From: Caballeronia glathei
GTDB lineage: Bacteria; Pseudomonadota; Gammaproteobacteria; Burkholderiales; Burkholderiaceae
Length of the DNA: 64,000 bases
NCBI RefSeq assembly: GCF_000698595.1
Contig: NZ_JFHC01000035.1
Span: 19,727-83,726 of the forward strand
Direction of reading: 5' to 3'
The notes beneath the pieces are model-generated. The model made no database searches, had not been told where the DNA came from, and was given only the letters and a program-made list of their open reading frames with translations. Of the stretch, positions 15,722 through 24,602 are shown in pieces. Numbering within the stretch: position 1 is the first letter of the stretch; each line of letters starts with the position of its first letter. The position numbers and the translations under genes are program-made.

Positions 15722-16810
15722 ATGAAGACCAGCAGCACTTTTAGATTCACGGCACTTGCCGTCGCAGCATCGTTTGTTGTGGCCGCGTGCGGCGGCGGTG
15801 GCGGTGGCGACTCGGGTTCCTCCGCGCCCGCAGCTCCGCCGGCCGCGCCTGCGTCGAGTGGAATTCCACCGCAAACGTCGGTTCCCGCAGCGACTTATGC
15901 GGCTGGCTCGTACCAAGCGGCAGCGTTTTCGATGATCAACGACTATCGCGCCGCGATGGGCGTTGGCAAGCTCAGGCAAGACCCGATTCTCGATACTTCC
16001 GGTCAAGCTCACGCACTTTATCTCTTTTCGAATCTAAAGTCTGGCGCGATCACGACGCTCGACCACAACGAAATTGCGGGCAACGCAAACTACTACGCCG
16101 ATAGCCCGCTTTTACGAGCCCAAAAGGCTGGCGCTCCGGCGACGGAGTGGATCGCCGAAGAGACCGCAGCAGGCAACGTCGCAACCACGCCCAATTCGGC
16201 CGCCGCCGATTGCGTCGGAAAACTTCTTGCGTCTGTCTACCACCTCGCGGCGATCACCGCCAATCAAGAGACCATCGGACTGGGATTTATGCCGGGCGAT
16301 ACAAGCTATCCGCTCTATACGTGCACTTTTGAGTACGGTACGTCGACAGGCGTCGTCGGAGCGCCCGGACCAAATTCGTTGTCGTATGCTGGCGGCCAGC
16401 AAATTCCTCTCGGGTCCGTGCTCCACTCCCCGTTCGCAAACGAGGTCGGCGTGGCGCTTCTAATGTCGCCCGAAAATATCAATCCGGCGCCGGACTTGCC
16501 CGCTCCCGGGCGTCCGATTCTCGTCCAGGTCAATTCACAGAATGCCAATACGCTGACCGTCAACAGCTACACGCTTACTGATGGTTCTGGATCTGTGGTG
16601 CCGACCCGCATTCTGGTCCCTGCGAGCGCACATGCAGGATCGGCGGCGACAACGGTCGCGGACGCAAACGGACAGCTTCCGAACGGTACCGCTTTCTTGC
16701 TCCCGCTTACTGCACTAAAGGCTAGCACCACGTACACCGTGACGTTCAGTGGCGCACGCGACGGTAGCGCTGTGTCGGCGACGTGGCAGTTCACCACCGC
16801 CGCTCAATAG
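15722..16810 (+). CDS. lipoprotein with CAP (SCP-like) domain
   Basis: The signal peptide ends in a lipobox (VAAC, Cys23) followed by a Gly/Ser/Ala/Pro linker, so the mature protein is probably membrane-anchored by lipid. Residues about 60-215 look like a CAP domain ('SMINDYRAAMGVGKLRQDP', 'SGQAHALYLFSN', 'DHNEIAG', 'HLAAITANQETIGLGF'), a secreted fold found in bacterial envelope proteins of uncertain activity. The C-terminal 100 residues form an Ig-like or fibronectin-like segment ('TYTVTFSGARDGSAV'). Preceded by a shared-type promoter and followed by a strong terminator. It may act at the cell surface during transfer, but only its position near the pilus operon suggests this. Confidence 0.75.
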   Translation: MKTSSTFRFTALAVAASFVVAACGGGGGGDSGSSAPAAPPAAPASSGIPPQTSVPAATYAAGSYQAAAFSMINDYRAAMGVGKLRQDPILDTSGQAHALYLFSNLKSGAITTLDHNEIAGNANYYADSPLLRAQKAGAPATEWIAEETAAGNVATTPNSAAADCVGKLLASVYHLAAITANQETIGLGFMPGDTSYPLYTCTFEYGTSTGVVGAPGPNSLSYAGGQQIPLGSVLHSPFANEVGVALLMSPENINPAPDLPAPGRPILVQVNSQNANTLTVNSYTLTDGSGSVVPTRILVPASAHAGSAATTVADANGQLPNGTAFLLPLTALKASTTYTVTFSGARDGSAVSATWQFTTAAQ

Positions 16811-16831
16811 GCGAAGTACTGAGCCAGCAGC

Positions 16832-16863
16832 AAAAAGGGGCGTCAAGAAGACGCCCCTTTTTT
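16832..16863. terminator. strong bidirectional intrinsic terminator
   Basis: GGGGCGTC (16837-16844) pairs with GACGCCCC (16850-16857) around AAGAA, flanked by A5 and T6. It ends the CAP lipoprotein transcript on the plus strand and the long pilus operon on the minus strand. Confidence 0.9.
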
Positions 16864-16882
16864 CATAGAGCACACAAGCGTA

Positions 16883-17419
16883 CTAAGTACCATTGTGTCC
16901 GCAAGTTCCGTTGACGCCATCCCTGCGCAGCTTCGTTCCCGGCGCAATACTGACCGGAAAGATCTTCGTTCCAGCAGTCTGATAGTAGGAGAAGGAGCCG
17001 TCCGGATTGGTGTGGCGATACACATTTGCCCAACCTGATCCGCGGCCTGCGTTCCCTTGATTCCCGCCGACAACGCCATCGCAATCGGTGTCCACCTTCA
17101 TCAGCACATCTGCCGGAGGATTCGGATCCGGCCTATCAGGCAGCCCGGTAGGAGGCGGAGGCGGGGGGTTACAAGAATAACTCCACGTGCTGCCGTTCCA
17201 CGCGGGGCCCGCAGCGAAGCCGAATTGGCAGGACGGAGGCGGTGTCCGGCATTCGTAACGTACATTTCCCCTCGACCACGAATAGCCGGGCGGACACCCC
17301 GGTGCAAGTGGCACGCCAAGCGGATTCTGAATCCACACCTGTGCAACGGCTGCCTCATGCGTCAATAGTCCAGCCGCTGCCAGCACCGCCACAGCGACCG
17401 CCTTTTCCAGTTTTCTCAC
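16883..17419 (-). CDS. secreted Cys/Pro-rich protein at the end of the pilus operon
   Basis: 178 residues with a signal peptide ending 'EAAVAQ'. The mature part has seven cysteines in short repeats ('GCPPGYSWSRG', 'YECRTPPPSCQFGF', 'YSCNPPPPPPTG'), a poly-Pro stretch and a calcium-loop-like 'DTDCDGVVGG'. The start lies 9 bp after the pilV stop, so it is co-transcribed. It could be an extracellular accessory of the pilus tip. Not recognised as a family. Confidence 0.65.
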   Translation of the reverse strand: MRKLEKAVAVAVLAAAGLLTHEAAVAQVWIQNPLGVPLAPGCPPGYSWSRGNVRYECRTPPPSCQFGFAAGPAWNGSTWSYSCNPPPPPPTGLPDRPDPNPPADVLMKVDTDCDGVVGGNQGNAGRGSGWANVYRHTNPDGSFSYYQTAGTKIFPVSIAPGTKLRRDGVNGTCGHNGT

Positions 17420-17428
17420 ATTGTTTTC

Positions 17429-18718
17429 CTATTCGTTGCCAAAGGTACAGCCGGTATCAATTCCCGCCTGCAGTGCGAGTTGATCCGGAACGAGCGAATT
17501 TGCGCCGTCCGCGAGGACGTTGTCTATCTGAAGGACCCAACTCCCGTTGTATGCCATCGAGTAGCGCGCCCCAGCGATAGGCGGATTGTGATTCGCGTAG
17601 TCGGTGCTGATCGACTGCGGCGTGATCGAATACCAGGGCGTGCCGCCCGGGGCACACGTGGGCACCGGTACGCTCCATCCGTTGTAATAGCCGGTCACTT
17701 TTTGCACCGTGGTTACGTTGCTTATCAGCGTGCTGATCGGCACCCAGTTGCCCCACTGGTTGCAGACCCACATCTGGTTCGCACCGCGCATGGTCACGGA
17801 GTTCCACGCGCAGTTGGCCGCCGCCGTGTTGAAGTTAGCAACGGGCGCGGACATCGTATTCGCCGCAGTGATATTCCCGCTCGAATTGACGTCGCCTGCA
17901 CTGAGAGGCGCCCCTGCCGAGCCTTGGTAGTTCTGTAGGTACAGCGTGCCCTTCGTGCGGATCGCGGCGTTCACATCATCGCCGTAGTAGATCGCGCCGT
18001 TTCCGACCATGAGACTGTCGCCCGCCTGCACCCGCAACGTCTTGCCCGTCATGTTGCCGACGTTCTGAATGTCCTGATTGTTCGCGTTCATCGTGCCAGT
18101 CAATGGCAAGGCGCCATCACGACGGTAGTACGGCGAATTGCCATCGGCACCGAATCCGTTGATCGCCATCACGATCCCTGCTCGATTCCCTACAGGGTTC
18201 GCCGTGCTCCATTGACCATTGATCCCGGTAATGGTCGTGGGCGCCCGATTCGTCGAGTAGCCGAACTGGCTACCACCGGTCGCCGCCAGCACGCCGGCAC
18301 CGGCGATGTCCGGCGTTCCGTTCTTCAAGAGAGGCTGAGTCGGAAACAACTGCGAGGCAACGTGACAATTCCCCGCAGCCGTTGAGCAGTTATCCGGCAC
18401 GATCGACAGCGCAATCTGGTAGGCGCCGCCCCAGAATGGACCGTTCTTGAACGCGATCTTGTTGTTGCTCTGCGCGCTCAGCTGGGCGAGCGTGGGCGCG
18501 GCGATCGGCGTCGCGGTGGTCTGAGAGTATCCAGCCGGGATCAGCCCTCCATAGTTGTTCGTGATATAGCTGCCAAGCGCCGCATTGATCGTCGAAAGGT
18601 TCTGCCCTTCCAGCTGCAAGAGGTTTGTGCGCTTGGCAGCGATGTCCTCCTTGATACCCTGCACCGTCAGCAAGGCCGCGCCGACCAGGACGATCAACAT
18701 CTCCAGAATGCTTCCCAT
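17429..18718 (-). CDS. pilV: PilV-like type IVb pilus tip protein
   Basis: 429 residues with a pilin-like start: 'MGSILEMLIVLVGAALLTVQ' is a two-residue leader ending in Gly, then the hydrophobic helix with a Glu. Below it are a long Asn/Gly/Thr-rich shaft ('MNANNQDIQNVGNM', 'GDVNSSGNITAANTM') and a C-terminal lectin-like part with cysteines. In R64 and related plasmids PilV is the tip adhesin that selects recipients. There an invertible shufflon and Rci recombinase vary its C-terminus; I see neither here, so this tip looks fixed. The leader is unusually short, with a stop codon in frame 15 bases upstream, so a longer leader is excluded unless there is a frameshift. Confidence 0.85.
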   Translation of the reverse strand: MGSILEMLIVLVGAALLTVQGIKEDIAAKRTNLLQLEGQNLSTINAALGSYITNNYGGLIPAGYSQTTATPIAAPTLAQLSAQSNNKIAFKNGPFWGGAYQIALSIVPDNCSTAAGNCHVASQLFPTQPLLKNGTPDIAGAGVLAATGGSQFGYSTNRAPTTITGINGQWSTANPVGNRAGIVMAINGFGADGNSPYYRRDGALPLTGTMNANNQDIQNVGNMTGKTLRVQAGDSLMVGNGAIYYGDDVNAAIRTKGTLYLQNYQGSAGAPLSAGDVNSSGNITAANTMSAPVANFNTAAANCAWNSVTMRGANQMWVCNQWGNWVPISTLISNVTTVQKVTGYYNGWSVPVPTCAPGGTPWYSITPQSISTDYANHNPPIAGARYSMAYNGSWVLQIDNVLADGANSLVPDQLALQAGIDTGCTFGNE

Positions 18719-18733
18719 GTCGGCGGCCCGGGA

Positions 18734-19324
18734 TCAGGAACGGGTGGTCCAGAGACCAAGCGATGCGGTTGCGCCCGCCGACGCGCACGCCGTCGCTGCT
18801 GTTGCAGCATTAAACGCGGTGGTCGGCGACGAGAGGGTTGTCCCATTTACCGTCACCTGCGTGTAGACAGTCGCGAGCGCCGCCACGCTGAGCGAGCAGA
18901 TCGTGGCCGTCACCGGGTAGTTGAGGATGATCGAATCGCTCGCCGTGACCAGGGTGCCCACGGTCGTCGTCAGCGTGCCGTTGAACAAGCCCTTCACCGC
19001 CGACTTGTCGGTTGCGACGCGCGAGCCCGCCGAATCGAACGCGTGATTCTGTGCGAGTATGGTCAGCGTCTCGGCCGTGAAGTCCGCGTCGTTCTGCGTC
19101 GCATTCAGAATCCCCGTATGGAACATCTGCGCTTCGCTCTTGAATTGCGACGAGCGAATTAGGTCGAGCACGTACTTGCCACCCGCGTACACCGCGAGGG
19201 CCAGGATTGCTGCACCTGCCATCACAGCGCCCGCCTCGATCATCGACAGCTCACCGGACTGGCGGCGCCGGCGCGCGATCATCAGGATGCGATCGCGGCG
19301 GGCTTTGATAACTTCGTTGGTCAT
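18734..19324 (-). CDS. pilS: PilS-like major type IVb prepilin
   Basis: 196 residues from the ATG at 19324, which has GGAG upstream. A 24-residue basic leader ends 'RRRRQSG', followed by the pilin helix 'ELSMIEAGAVMAGAAILALAVY' with Glu at +6. The long leader is typical of type IVb pilins. The C-terminal globular part contains two cysteines (one near 'ATICSLS', one in 'ATACASAG'), probably the usual disulfide. It needs a prepilin peptidase (PilU in R64), which is not in this window. Confidence 0.85.
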   Translation of the reverse strand: MTNEVIKARRDRILMIARRRRQSGELSMIEAGAVMAGAAILALAVYAGGKYVLDLIRSSQFKSEAQMFHTGILNATQNDADFTAETLTILAQNHAFDSAGSRVATDKSAVKGLFNGTLTTTVGTLVTASDSIILNYPVTATICSLSVAALATVYTQVTVNGTTLSSPTTAFNAATAATACASAGATASLGLWTTRS

Positions 19325-19335
19325 TCGAGACTCCA

Positions 19336-20454
19336 TTAGTTAATTGAAACCGCGGGCGTGCCCGAAGTCATACTCACGGCACCGGTCATCACGTACGAAC
19401 CGATGCCAAGTGTCAGAAAGAGAGAAGCTGCGAAACCGAGCAGGATGAAGTGGGTAATTCGTGCGTTACGCTTGACCGCCTCCACGACACGGTCGAGCGA
19501 CTCACGACCGAGACTCTTGATCGCGGCCTCGAACTGGTCTCGACCGGCCGCATCCGTGATCGTGTCAACGATGGTCTGAGAGAAGATTCCCGTGTCGAGC
19601 GCGCGCATCGGCTCGTCCGAGCGAGCGCTCAACCTGCGATTCATCGTTGTCAAATGCCACCGCAGCCACGGATCGGCGGATTTGCTCAGGCGATCAAGTG
19701 CCGCTCGCAGCGTCAGATTGGAGTCGAACAACCCGGCCAACGACACGATAAGCAGAGCGGCACGGAGGTCACGACGGTTTCGCCAGAACAGGGGCAGTCG
19801 GTCGAAGCGATCTCGCGACGGCCCGTGCCACCGCTTTAAAGTCGCAAAGTAGACAAACACAATGCCGAGCAGCGTGCTCGCGCTGAGCCACCAGTATTCA
19901 AAGCAGAACGTGTCGACGTGATAGAGCCAGCGCCCGGCATCGGGCCACTCCGCCAGTGGGCGCGTATCCAATACCTGCGGAAAGATGACGCCGCCGAACA
20001 GCATGCAGAACGCGTACATGTACGTGAGCAGCAACATCGGGTACGCGACCTGCAGAGAAGTAGTCGCGGAAAGGATGCGCTTAGCCCGGGCCGCCATCTC
20101 GGCCAGCTCGAAACCACGCACGACCGCGTCTTCATGCGACGACTCATCAGCGATGTCGAGCAACGCGTACTCGTCGCCGGGTATGAACGGCTTGATGGCG
20201 ATCGAGAAGCTTTCCCCGCGCTGCATCGTTTCCCGGACGCGCGCGAAGATCCGCCATACGATCCGACGACGATCGCGATTGCGTTTCTCATACGTCTGCA
20301 GCCGGTCGAACAGCGTTTCGGTATTGCGCAGCCCCTTGGCCGCAATATCGAGGCGGGTTTCGCGATAGAAGTCTTCCCGCACCTTCTGAAAGCGCCAACG
20401 AGCGACAGTCATCTGCTGTCGCTCAGAGAGCAATTTGACGAGCGTGTGGAACAT
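19336..20454 (-). CDS. pilR: PilR-like inner-membrane platform protein (GspF family)
   Basis: 372 residues. Two cytoplasmic halves, each with the GspF-type helical pattern ('FRETM..GESFSIAI' region near 75-90 and 'LLIVSLAGLFDSNLTLRAALDRL' near 235-257), are separated and ended by membrane segments (about 137-157, 190-210 and 340-362). PilR and GspF proteins form the membrane platform on which the ATPase assembles the pilus. It lies between pilQ and pilS, as in R64-type pilus clusters. Confidence 0.85.
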   Translation of the reverse strand: MFHTLVKLLSERQQMTVARWRFQKVREDFYRETRLDIAAKGLRNTETLFDRLQTYEKRNRDRRRIVWRIFARVRETMQRGESFSIAIKPFIPGDEYALLDIADESSHEDAVVRGFELAEMAARAKRILSATTSLQVAYPMLLLTYMYAFCMLFGGVIFPQVLDTRPLAEWPDAGRWLYHVDTFCFEYWWLSASTLLGIVFVYFATLKRWHGPSRDRFDRLPLFWRNRRDLRAALLIVSLAGLFDSNLTLRAALDRLSKSADPWLRWHLTTMNRRLSARSDEPMRALDTGIFSQTIVDTITDAAGRDQFEAAIKSLGRESLDRVVEAVKRNARITHFILLGFAASLFLTLGIGSYVMTGAVSMTSGTPAVSIN

Positions 20455-20465
20455 GGCTGACCCGG

Positions 20466-22751
20466 TTAGACCATCAAGCCGTCGACGCCAGGCATCACGC
20501 GGTATTGCGCGAAGGACTGCATCGAACGATTGATAAATTGTGGGTCAATCAAACCCTGCGACGCCTTGAAAAGAGTGTGTTCATAGAGGGTCTTTCCAGT
20601 CATGTCGGGGTTATCGAACCCGGTACGCCGTTCGCCGCGCCAAATCCGACGTGCGCCCGCCCAATCGCGCACGGCCACGCGGTCCAGAAACTCAGGCGTG
20701 GGCCGATAGAGCTCAGCTGCGAGCGAGGGACGCTTCGTGCCGCCCGCCACCTTTCCGAGACGCGTGAACAGGCCGTCGAGACGACAGTGCGGGCACCCTT
20801 CCATGTTCCGGCATGCCATGCGCGAGGTGTCCAGGCCGAATTTCGCACGCAGGATCTCGAGATCGGCGCGCGACATGACGTCTTCGGCAGGCAGCTTGCA
20901 GTGGTCACACAGTGTCGGAATCAGCTTCTGATTGCCGACCGCATTGATAAAGCCCTCTGCAGCAAGCTCGTCGATCGGCAAGCGGAGCCGGCCGCCTGCC
21001 ATGCGCATGATTGCCGCGATGATGTCGCCAGCGTGCAGCGAGAAGCGCACTGGGTGACCGGTCAGCGCCAACTCCGCCACCAGACCCATCACGACCTCGT
21101 CGCGCACTTCCTGAATCGTCAAATCGTCGGGGTCCTGGCGCATCAAGGTGCGAATGACTTCCGCGTATTTGCGGTTCGCCTCTTCATTCGTTTCGTCAGG
21201 TCGGCGGATGATCGAATATTCGGAGAGCCACGGCATCGGATATTCCGAAGGCTCACTGACGGCAAACTGCTTCTTCAATTCGCGATCGGGCAGCATGTAC
21301 GAGAGCGCACGAAGCGTCGTCGTCTTGCCTGAGCCCGTTTCGCCGGTCAGCGCGGTGATGCCGCCACTGACGTAGTTGAGCGTGTCGATGAGTTCGAGCT
21401 GACTCTGCTCGAATCCCATGTCCTTCGGCAGCAACACCCGGTAGTTCTTGAAGTTGCCGTCGAGCAGACGAAGCGCCACGTCGTACCCCCCAACGAGCGG
21501 AGATGACTGCCATCGAAGGTTGACGGTGTCGGTCTTGACGACGAGCGGGATCATGGCCGACTGCGGTGCGCTCGGCTGAAAACTGTTCCCCGAGTTCGTA
21601 TTGCGCTGCACGAGGTCGCTGTAGGCAGCAAAGAGCGCCCGGCGAACGATCGCCTTGGGCATGTGCCGGAACGTATACAGGTCCCCGTTCACTCGAAAGC
21701 GCACTTCCACTTCGCTTTGGAATTCACGCGGTTCGAAGTGCACATCGCTCGCCCCATACGCGTGCGCAGCTTCGATGATGTCGCGGAACCTGCCGATCGC
21801 GGCCGACGCTTCACGCACTCCAGCGCTGCTCGCGGAAACCGTCTTCCCGGCGTAGATCGCGGCGATGACGGCTTCGGTGGCCACCATCTCCTCGCGCACG
21901 TATACGTCGTTGTTGCTCAGGTCCTTGATGAAGGTGGCGTATTGCGCTTTCTCGCAAAAGCGCGAGGTCGCGACTGAGATAGCGATGCCCGGCTGCAGCT
22001 CGACGGCGATGAATTCCTTGCGCGCGCTCGCCGGGATGCGCAATGCTGCATCTTCATCGGCCGCAGTCAGGATGCGTTTGAACTCAGGCAGCGACTCCGC
22101 CGAAACAAGCTCGGGGCGGCCGGTCGTGGTGCCAACGGCTTGGACTTCGTCGCCGACATCATGATCGTCCTCACTACGACCTGGCGTAGCGCGCTCAACG
22201 GACGCGCGGCCCTGCACATTTTTGGCCACTCCTATGGCCCGATCCTGCTCAACTGGCTCAGGTGCGTGCGCCGGCACCGCCGCCGCCGGTACGAGCGTCG
22301 CGTCGGTCTGGGGCGACTGCGCCGGAGTTGCAGATGGGCGGTGCTCTATCGGATGCGGCGGTTGACTGATTTCAGCTCCCTCCCTCGCCTTTATGGATGC
22401 ACTCAAGCTCTCGAACGACGGTCGCTCGAATACTGGCGGCACGAACGGGCGAGCAAGCGAGGCCGGATCAGGATCTGCTGAAGTGCTGCCGGAATCCGAG
22501 TGCACTGAAGGCGTCGGCGTGCTCTCACGCGACTCGACGATCTGCGTGCTCTCGACGTCCTCGATATCGTCGCCTGACAAGGCACGCCCGAGAAACGTGA
22601 CCTGCGGATTGACCGCGCGCCCCGTCGGCTTGAACTTTGGCTCGGCCGCCTGCGTGCTTTCAATGAAGGTTGCGCGGGGCGACCGCAGGCGCTTGAAGAA
22701 GCCGCCACGGATTTCAGGCGCTGCCTGATCGTCCTGATTGAACAGTCCCAT
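20466..22751 (-). CDS. pilQ: PilQ-like pilus assembly ATPase (GspE family)
   Basis: 761 residues, longer than typical because of about 220 low-complexity N-terminal residues rich in Pro, Ser and Glu. The ATPase core has Walker A 'TGETGSGKTT' (about 468-477), an Asp/Glu-rich Walker B segment 'RQDPDDLTIQEVRDE', a His box and a four-cysteine zinc site ('LCDHC' and 'GCPHC'), all GspE/PilB features. It powers pilin assembly at the inner membrane with PilR. The N-terminal extension is unusual and may dock on PilP/PilO or be a flexible linker. Confidence 0.9.
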   Translation of the reverse strand: MGLFNQDDQAAPEIRGGFFKRLRSPRATFIESTQAAEPKFKPTGRAVNPQVTFLGRALSGDDIEDVESTQIVESRESTPTPSVHSDSGSTSADPDPASLARPFVPPVFERPSFESLSASIKAREGAEISQPPHPIEHRPSATPAQSPQTDATLVPAAAVPAHAPEPVEQDRAIGVAKNVQGRASVERATPGRSEDDHDVGDEVQAVGTTTGRPELVSAESLPEFKRILTAADEDAALRIPASARKEFIAVELQPGIAISVATSRFCEKAQYATFIKDLSNNDVYVREEMVATEAVIAAIYAGKTVSASSAGVREASAAIGRFRDIIEAAHAYGASDVHFEPREFQSEVEVRFRVNGDLYTFRHMPKAIVRRALFAAYSDLVQRNTNSGNSFQPSAPQSAMIPLVVKTDTVNLRWQSSPLVGGYDVALRLLDGNFKNYRVLLPKDMGFEQSQLELIDTLNYVSGGITALTGETGSGKTTTLRALSYMLPDRELKKQFAVSEPSEYPMPWLSEYSIIRRPDETNEEANRKYAEVIRTLMRQDPDDLTIQEVRDEVVMGLVAELALTGHPVRFSLHAGDIIAAIMRMAGGRLRLPIDELAAEGFINAVGNQKLIPTLCDHCKLPAEDVMSRADLEILRAKFGLDTSRMACRNMEGCPHCRLDGLFTRLGKVAGGTKRPSLAAELYRPTPEFLDRVAVRDWAGARRIWRGERRTGFDNPDMTGKTLYEHTLFKASQGLIDPQFINRSMQSFAQYRVMPGVDGLMV

Positions 22752-22753
22752 GA

Positions 22754-23326
22754 TTATTTTCCGAACGGTACGTAAGTAGGAGCGGTCGCGGCAAAGCCTC
22801 CGGGCGGAAGCGGTCCGCCCAGATCTGTGATTGCCTGTACGCCGGGGCTATCCGGTGCCGCGAGGGAATCCGCGGTCGCGATCGTCTCAGTCCACTTGCG
22901 CTTGCCATCGGAGAGCGCGACGACGAAGCCATTGAAGCCGTTGATCGTCCACCCATTGAGCAGCTTCGACCCTTGCCGCGCCGTGTAGGTCGAGCCCTGA
23001 TAGTCGTAAAGGACGTAGGAGCCGGAAGCGTCGCTATAGGCGCCGACAAAACTGACCGGCGTGACGCGTTTCGTGGGCGCTGCGGGCTTACGCGCACCTT
23101 TTTTCTCGTCGGGCACCGCGGCGGCAGCAACGCTGGGCGGGGCCAGCGGCGCGTTGAGCCCTACCCCACTCGGGGCAGCAGCGCCGTCGGTCCGTCGCAT
23201 CGAGTCCACGATCTTTTGCCGCGCGAGGCTATCGATGTCGTCGAGCGTCAGATGCTTTTCCTGCGCGTGCACAGCGACGCCCGCGAGCACAAGGGCGCCG
23301 AACAGCGCCGACTTAGTTGAGAACAT
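22754..23326 (-). CDS. pilP: PilP-like pilus biogenesis protein
   Basis: 190 residues with a signal peptide ('ALFGALVLAGVAVHAQ') and a C-terminal PilP-type domain ('VGAYSDASGSYVLYDYQGSTY', 'LLNGWTINGFNGFVVAL'). PilP is a periplasmic linker between the inner-membrane PilO/PilR complex and the secretin PilN. It overlaps the upstream pilO stop by 14 bases and ends 2 bases before pilQ. Confidence 0.8.
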   Translation of the reverse strand: MFSTKSALFGALVLAGVAVHAQEKHLTLDDIDSLARQKIVDSMRRTDGAAAPSGVGLNAPLAPPSVAAAAVPDEKKGARKPAAPTKRVTPVSFVGAYSDASGSYVLYDYQGSTYTARQGSKLLNGWTINGFNGFVVALSDGKRKWTETIATADSLAAPDSPGVQAITDLGGPLPPGGFAATAPTYVPFGK

Positions 23327-24602
23327 AGTATTTACCTTTCGCCGTGAAGTGCACGCCTGTGCCGTCTTCCCTCAACTCGAGCTCGAGTGATTCGAGCGCC
23401 ATGTTGTCGGGCAGCCGCGCGAGCAACGCGCTTTGCCATTTGTAGCCATCGATTTGCCACGTTCCGCGCTGGACGAGCGGACCCTGGATCTCTCCCGCTA
23501 GGGGTTGCCGACCGAGGATGCGCTCCGGTGGTTTGATGTCCACCACGTAGCCGTGACTGCTCAGGTTCACGGGCGTGGTCGATAGCTTCTGAGGCTCCGT
23601 TTGCAGTGCCTTGATGAGTGCCTGCTGCGACGGCCACGCTTTCGCCGAGGCAAGTGCGACGCGCTCAACCGCGACGACGTCCGGCCCGCGCGCCGTGAGA
23701 TGCCAACCATCAGCGTTGAACACGACGGGACGAATCGATTCCGGCGCACGCGCGTCGAAATCCTTGAACGTGCCGCCCTGCCGCTTATAGGTGACCGTGC
23801 ATGAACCCGTCGCGCCGCAACTCGCCTTTTCGAATTGCCAACCGGCGAGGTTGCTCTCCTCGCCGCCGAAGCGCGCGAGCAGCTGCGGGGCGAGCGCCGA
23901 TGCAAGTGGCGCCGGCGCGGCCAACGCACGAATGACGGCGGCCTGATATTCCTGCATGAAGGTCGGGGGCGGCGGTGCCGGCGGCGGCGGTGGGTTCAGG
24001 AAATCAATCGCCTGCTTTCCACCGAAGAACACCGCCGCGACAATGACCACCAGCGGCACGGCTATTGGCACCGCAACCGGCATCTTGCTGACGAGACCTG
24101 CCTTGCGGGCGACCAGCAGTTCGCGCAGGTCGAATGACTCATCGAGGTCGTGCAGCTGATCGCCGCGCCCGATCGTGGCGAGCTGCAGCCCTGCTTTTGC
24201 GCACTGGTCCTCGATGGCCTCGCGCCGGTCGGGCAACGCGTTCAGCGCTACTTCTTCGTCGGCCGACACTGCGCCCCGCAGCACGAGCACGAGATGGACC
24301 CGCTGTCCGTTCTGCAACAGGACCAGCACGGCGGGACGGTTGCGCACGCGATCGAGCAGCGCAATGCGCGCCGCGGCTGAGTACAGCGTGCCCTTGCGTT
24401 CGCTCGCCTCAGGCGCGCAGAATCCGCCGATCGTCTCGCCTTTTGCCTTGATCTCGACGTAGTGCGTGGCCGCAAATTCCTCGGCGTAGCGACGGCGTTC
24501 AGCACGTGCACCCTTGATCGCGTAGGCCCGCCATTCGAGCCCGAAGACGAGCTGCGCGCGCTTCTCTCCCGGTATAGGTTCGAAATGCATGCGCGCGCTC
24601 AC
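23313..24602 (-). CDS. pilO: PilO-like pilus biogenesis protein
   Basis: 429 residues from the GTG at 24602 that overlaps the pilN stop (GTGA); the ATG at 24590 is an alternative. The first 180 residues are cytoplasmic, with an actin-like/PilO2 look ('ARIALLDRVRNRPAVLVLL'), then a membrane helix ('MPVAVPIAVPLVVIVAAVFF', about 188-207), a Pro-rich linker and a 200-residue periplasmic domain with two cysteines ('ASCGATGSCTV'). This matches the PilO2 layout of type IVb pilus clusters. It probably bridges the platform and PilP/PilN. Confidence 0.85.
   Translation of the reverse strand: MSARMHFEPIPGEKRAQLVFGLEWRAYAIKGARAERRRYAEEFAATHYVEIKAKGETIGGFCAPEASERKGTLYSAAARIALLDRVRNRPAVLVLLQNGQRVHLVLVLRGAVSADEEVALNALPDRREAIEDQCAKAGLQLATIGRGDQLHDLDESFDLRELLVARKAGLVSKMPVAVPIAVPLVVIVAAVFFGGKQAIDFLNPPPPPAPPPPTFMQEYQAAVIRALAAPAPLASALAPQLLARFGGEESNLAGWQFEKASCGATGSCTVTYKRQGGTFKDFDARAPESIRPVVFNADGWHLTARGPDVVAVERVALASAKAWPSQQALIKALQTEPQKLSTTPVNLSSHGYVVDIKPPERILGRQPLAGEIQGPLVQRGTWQIDGYKWQSALLARLPDNMALESLELELREDGTGVHFTAKGKYYVLN

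Noticed and set aside
16883..17600. Possible shufflon at the 3' end of pilV
   Set aside because: No repeated recombination sites and no alternative pilV ends or Rci gene seen.
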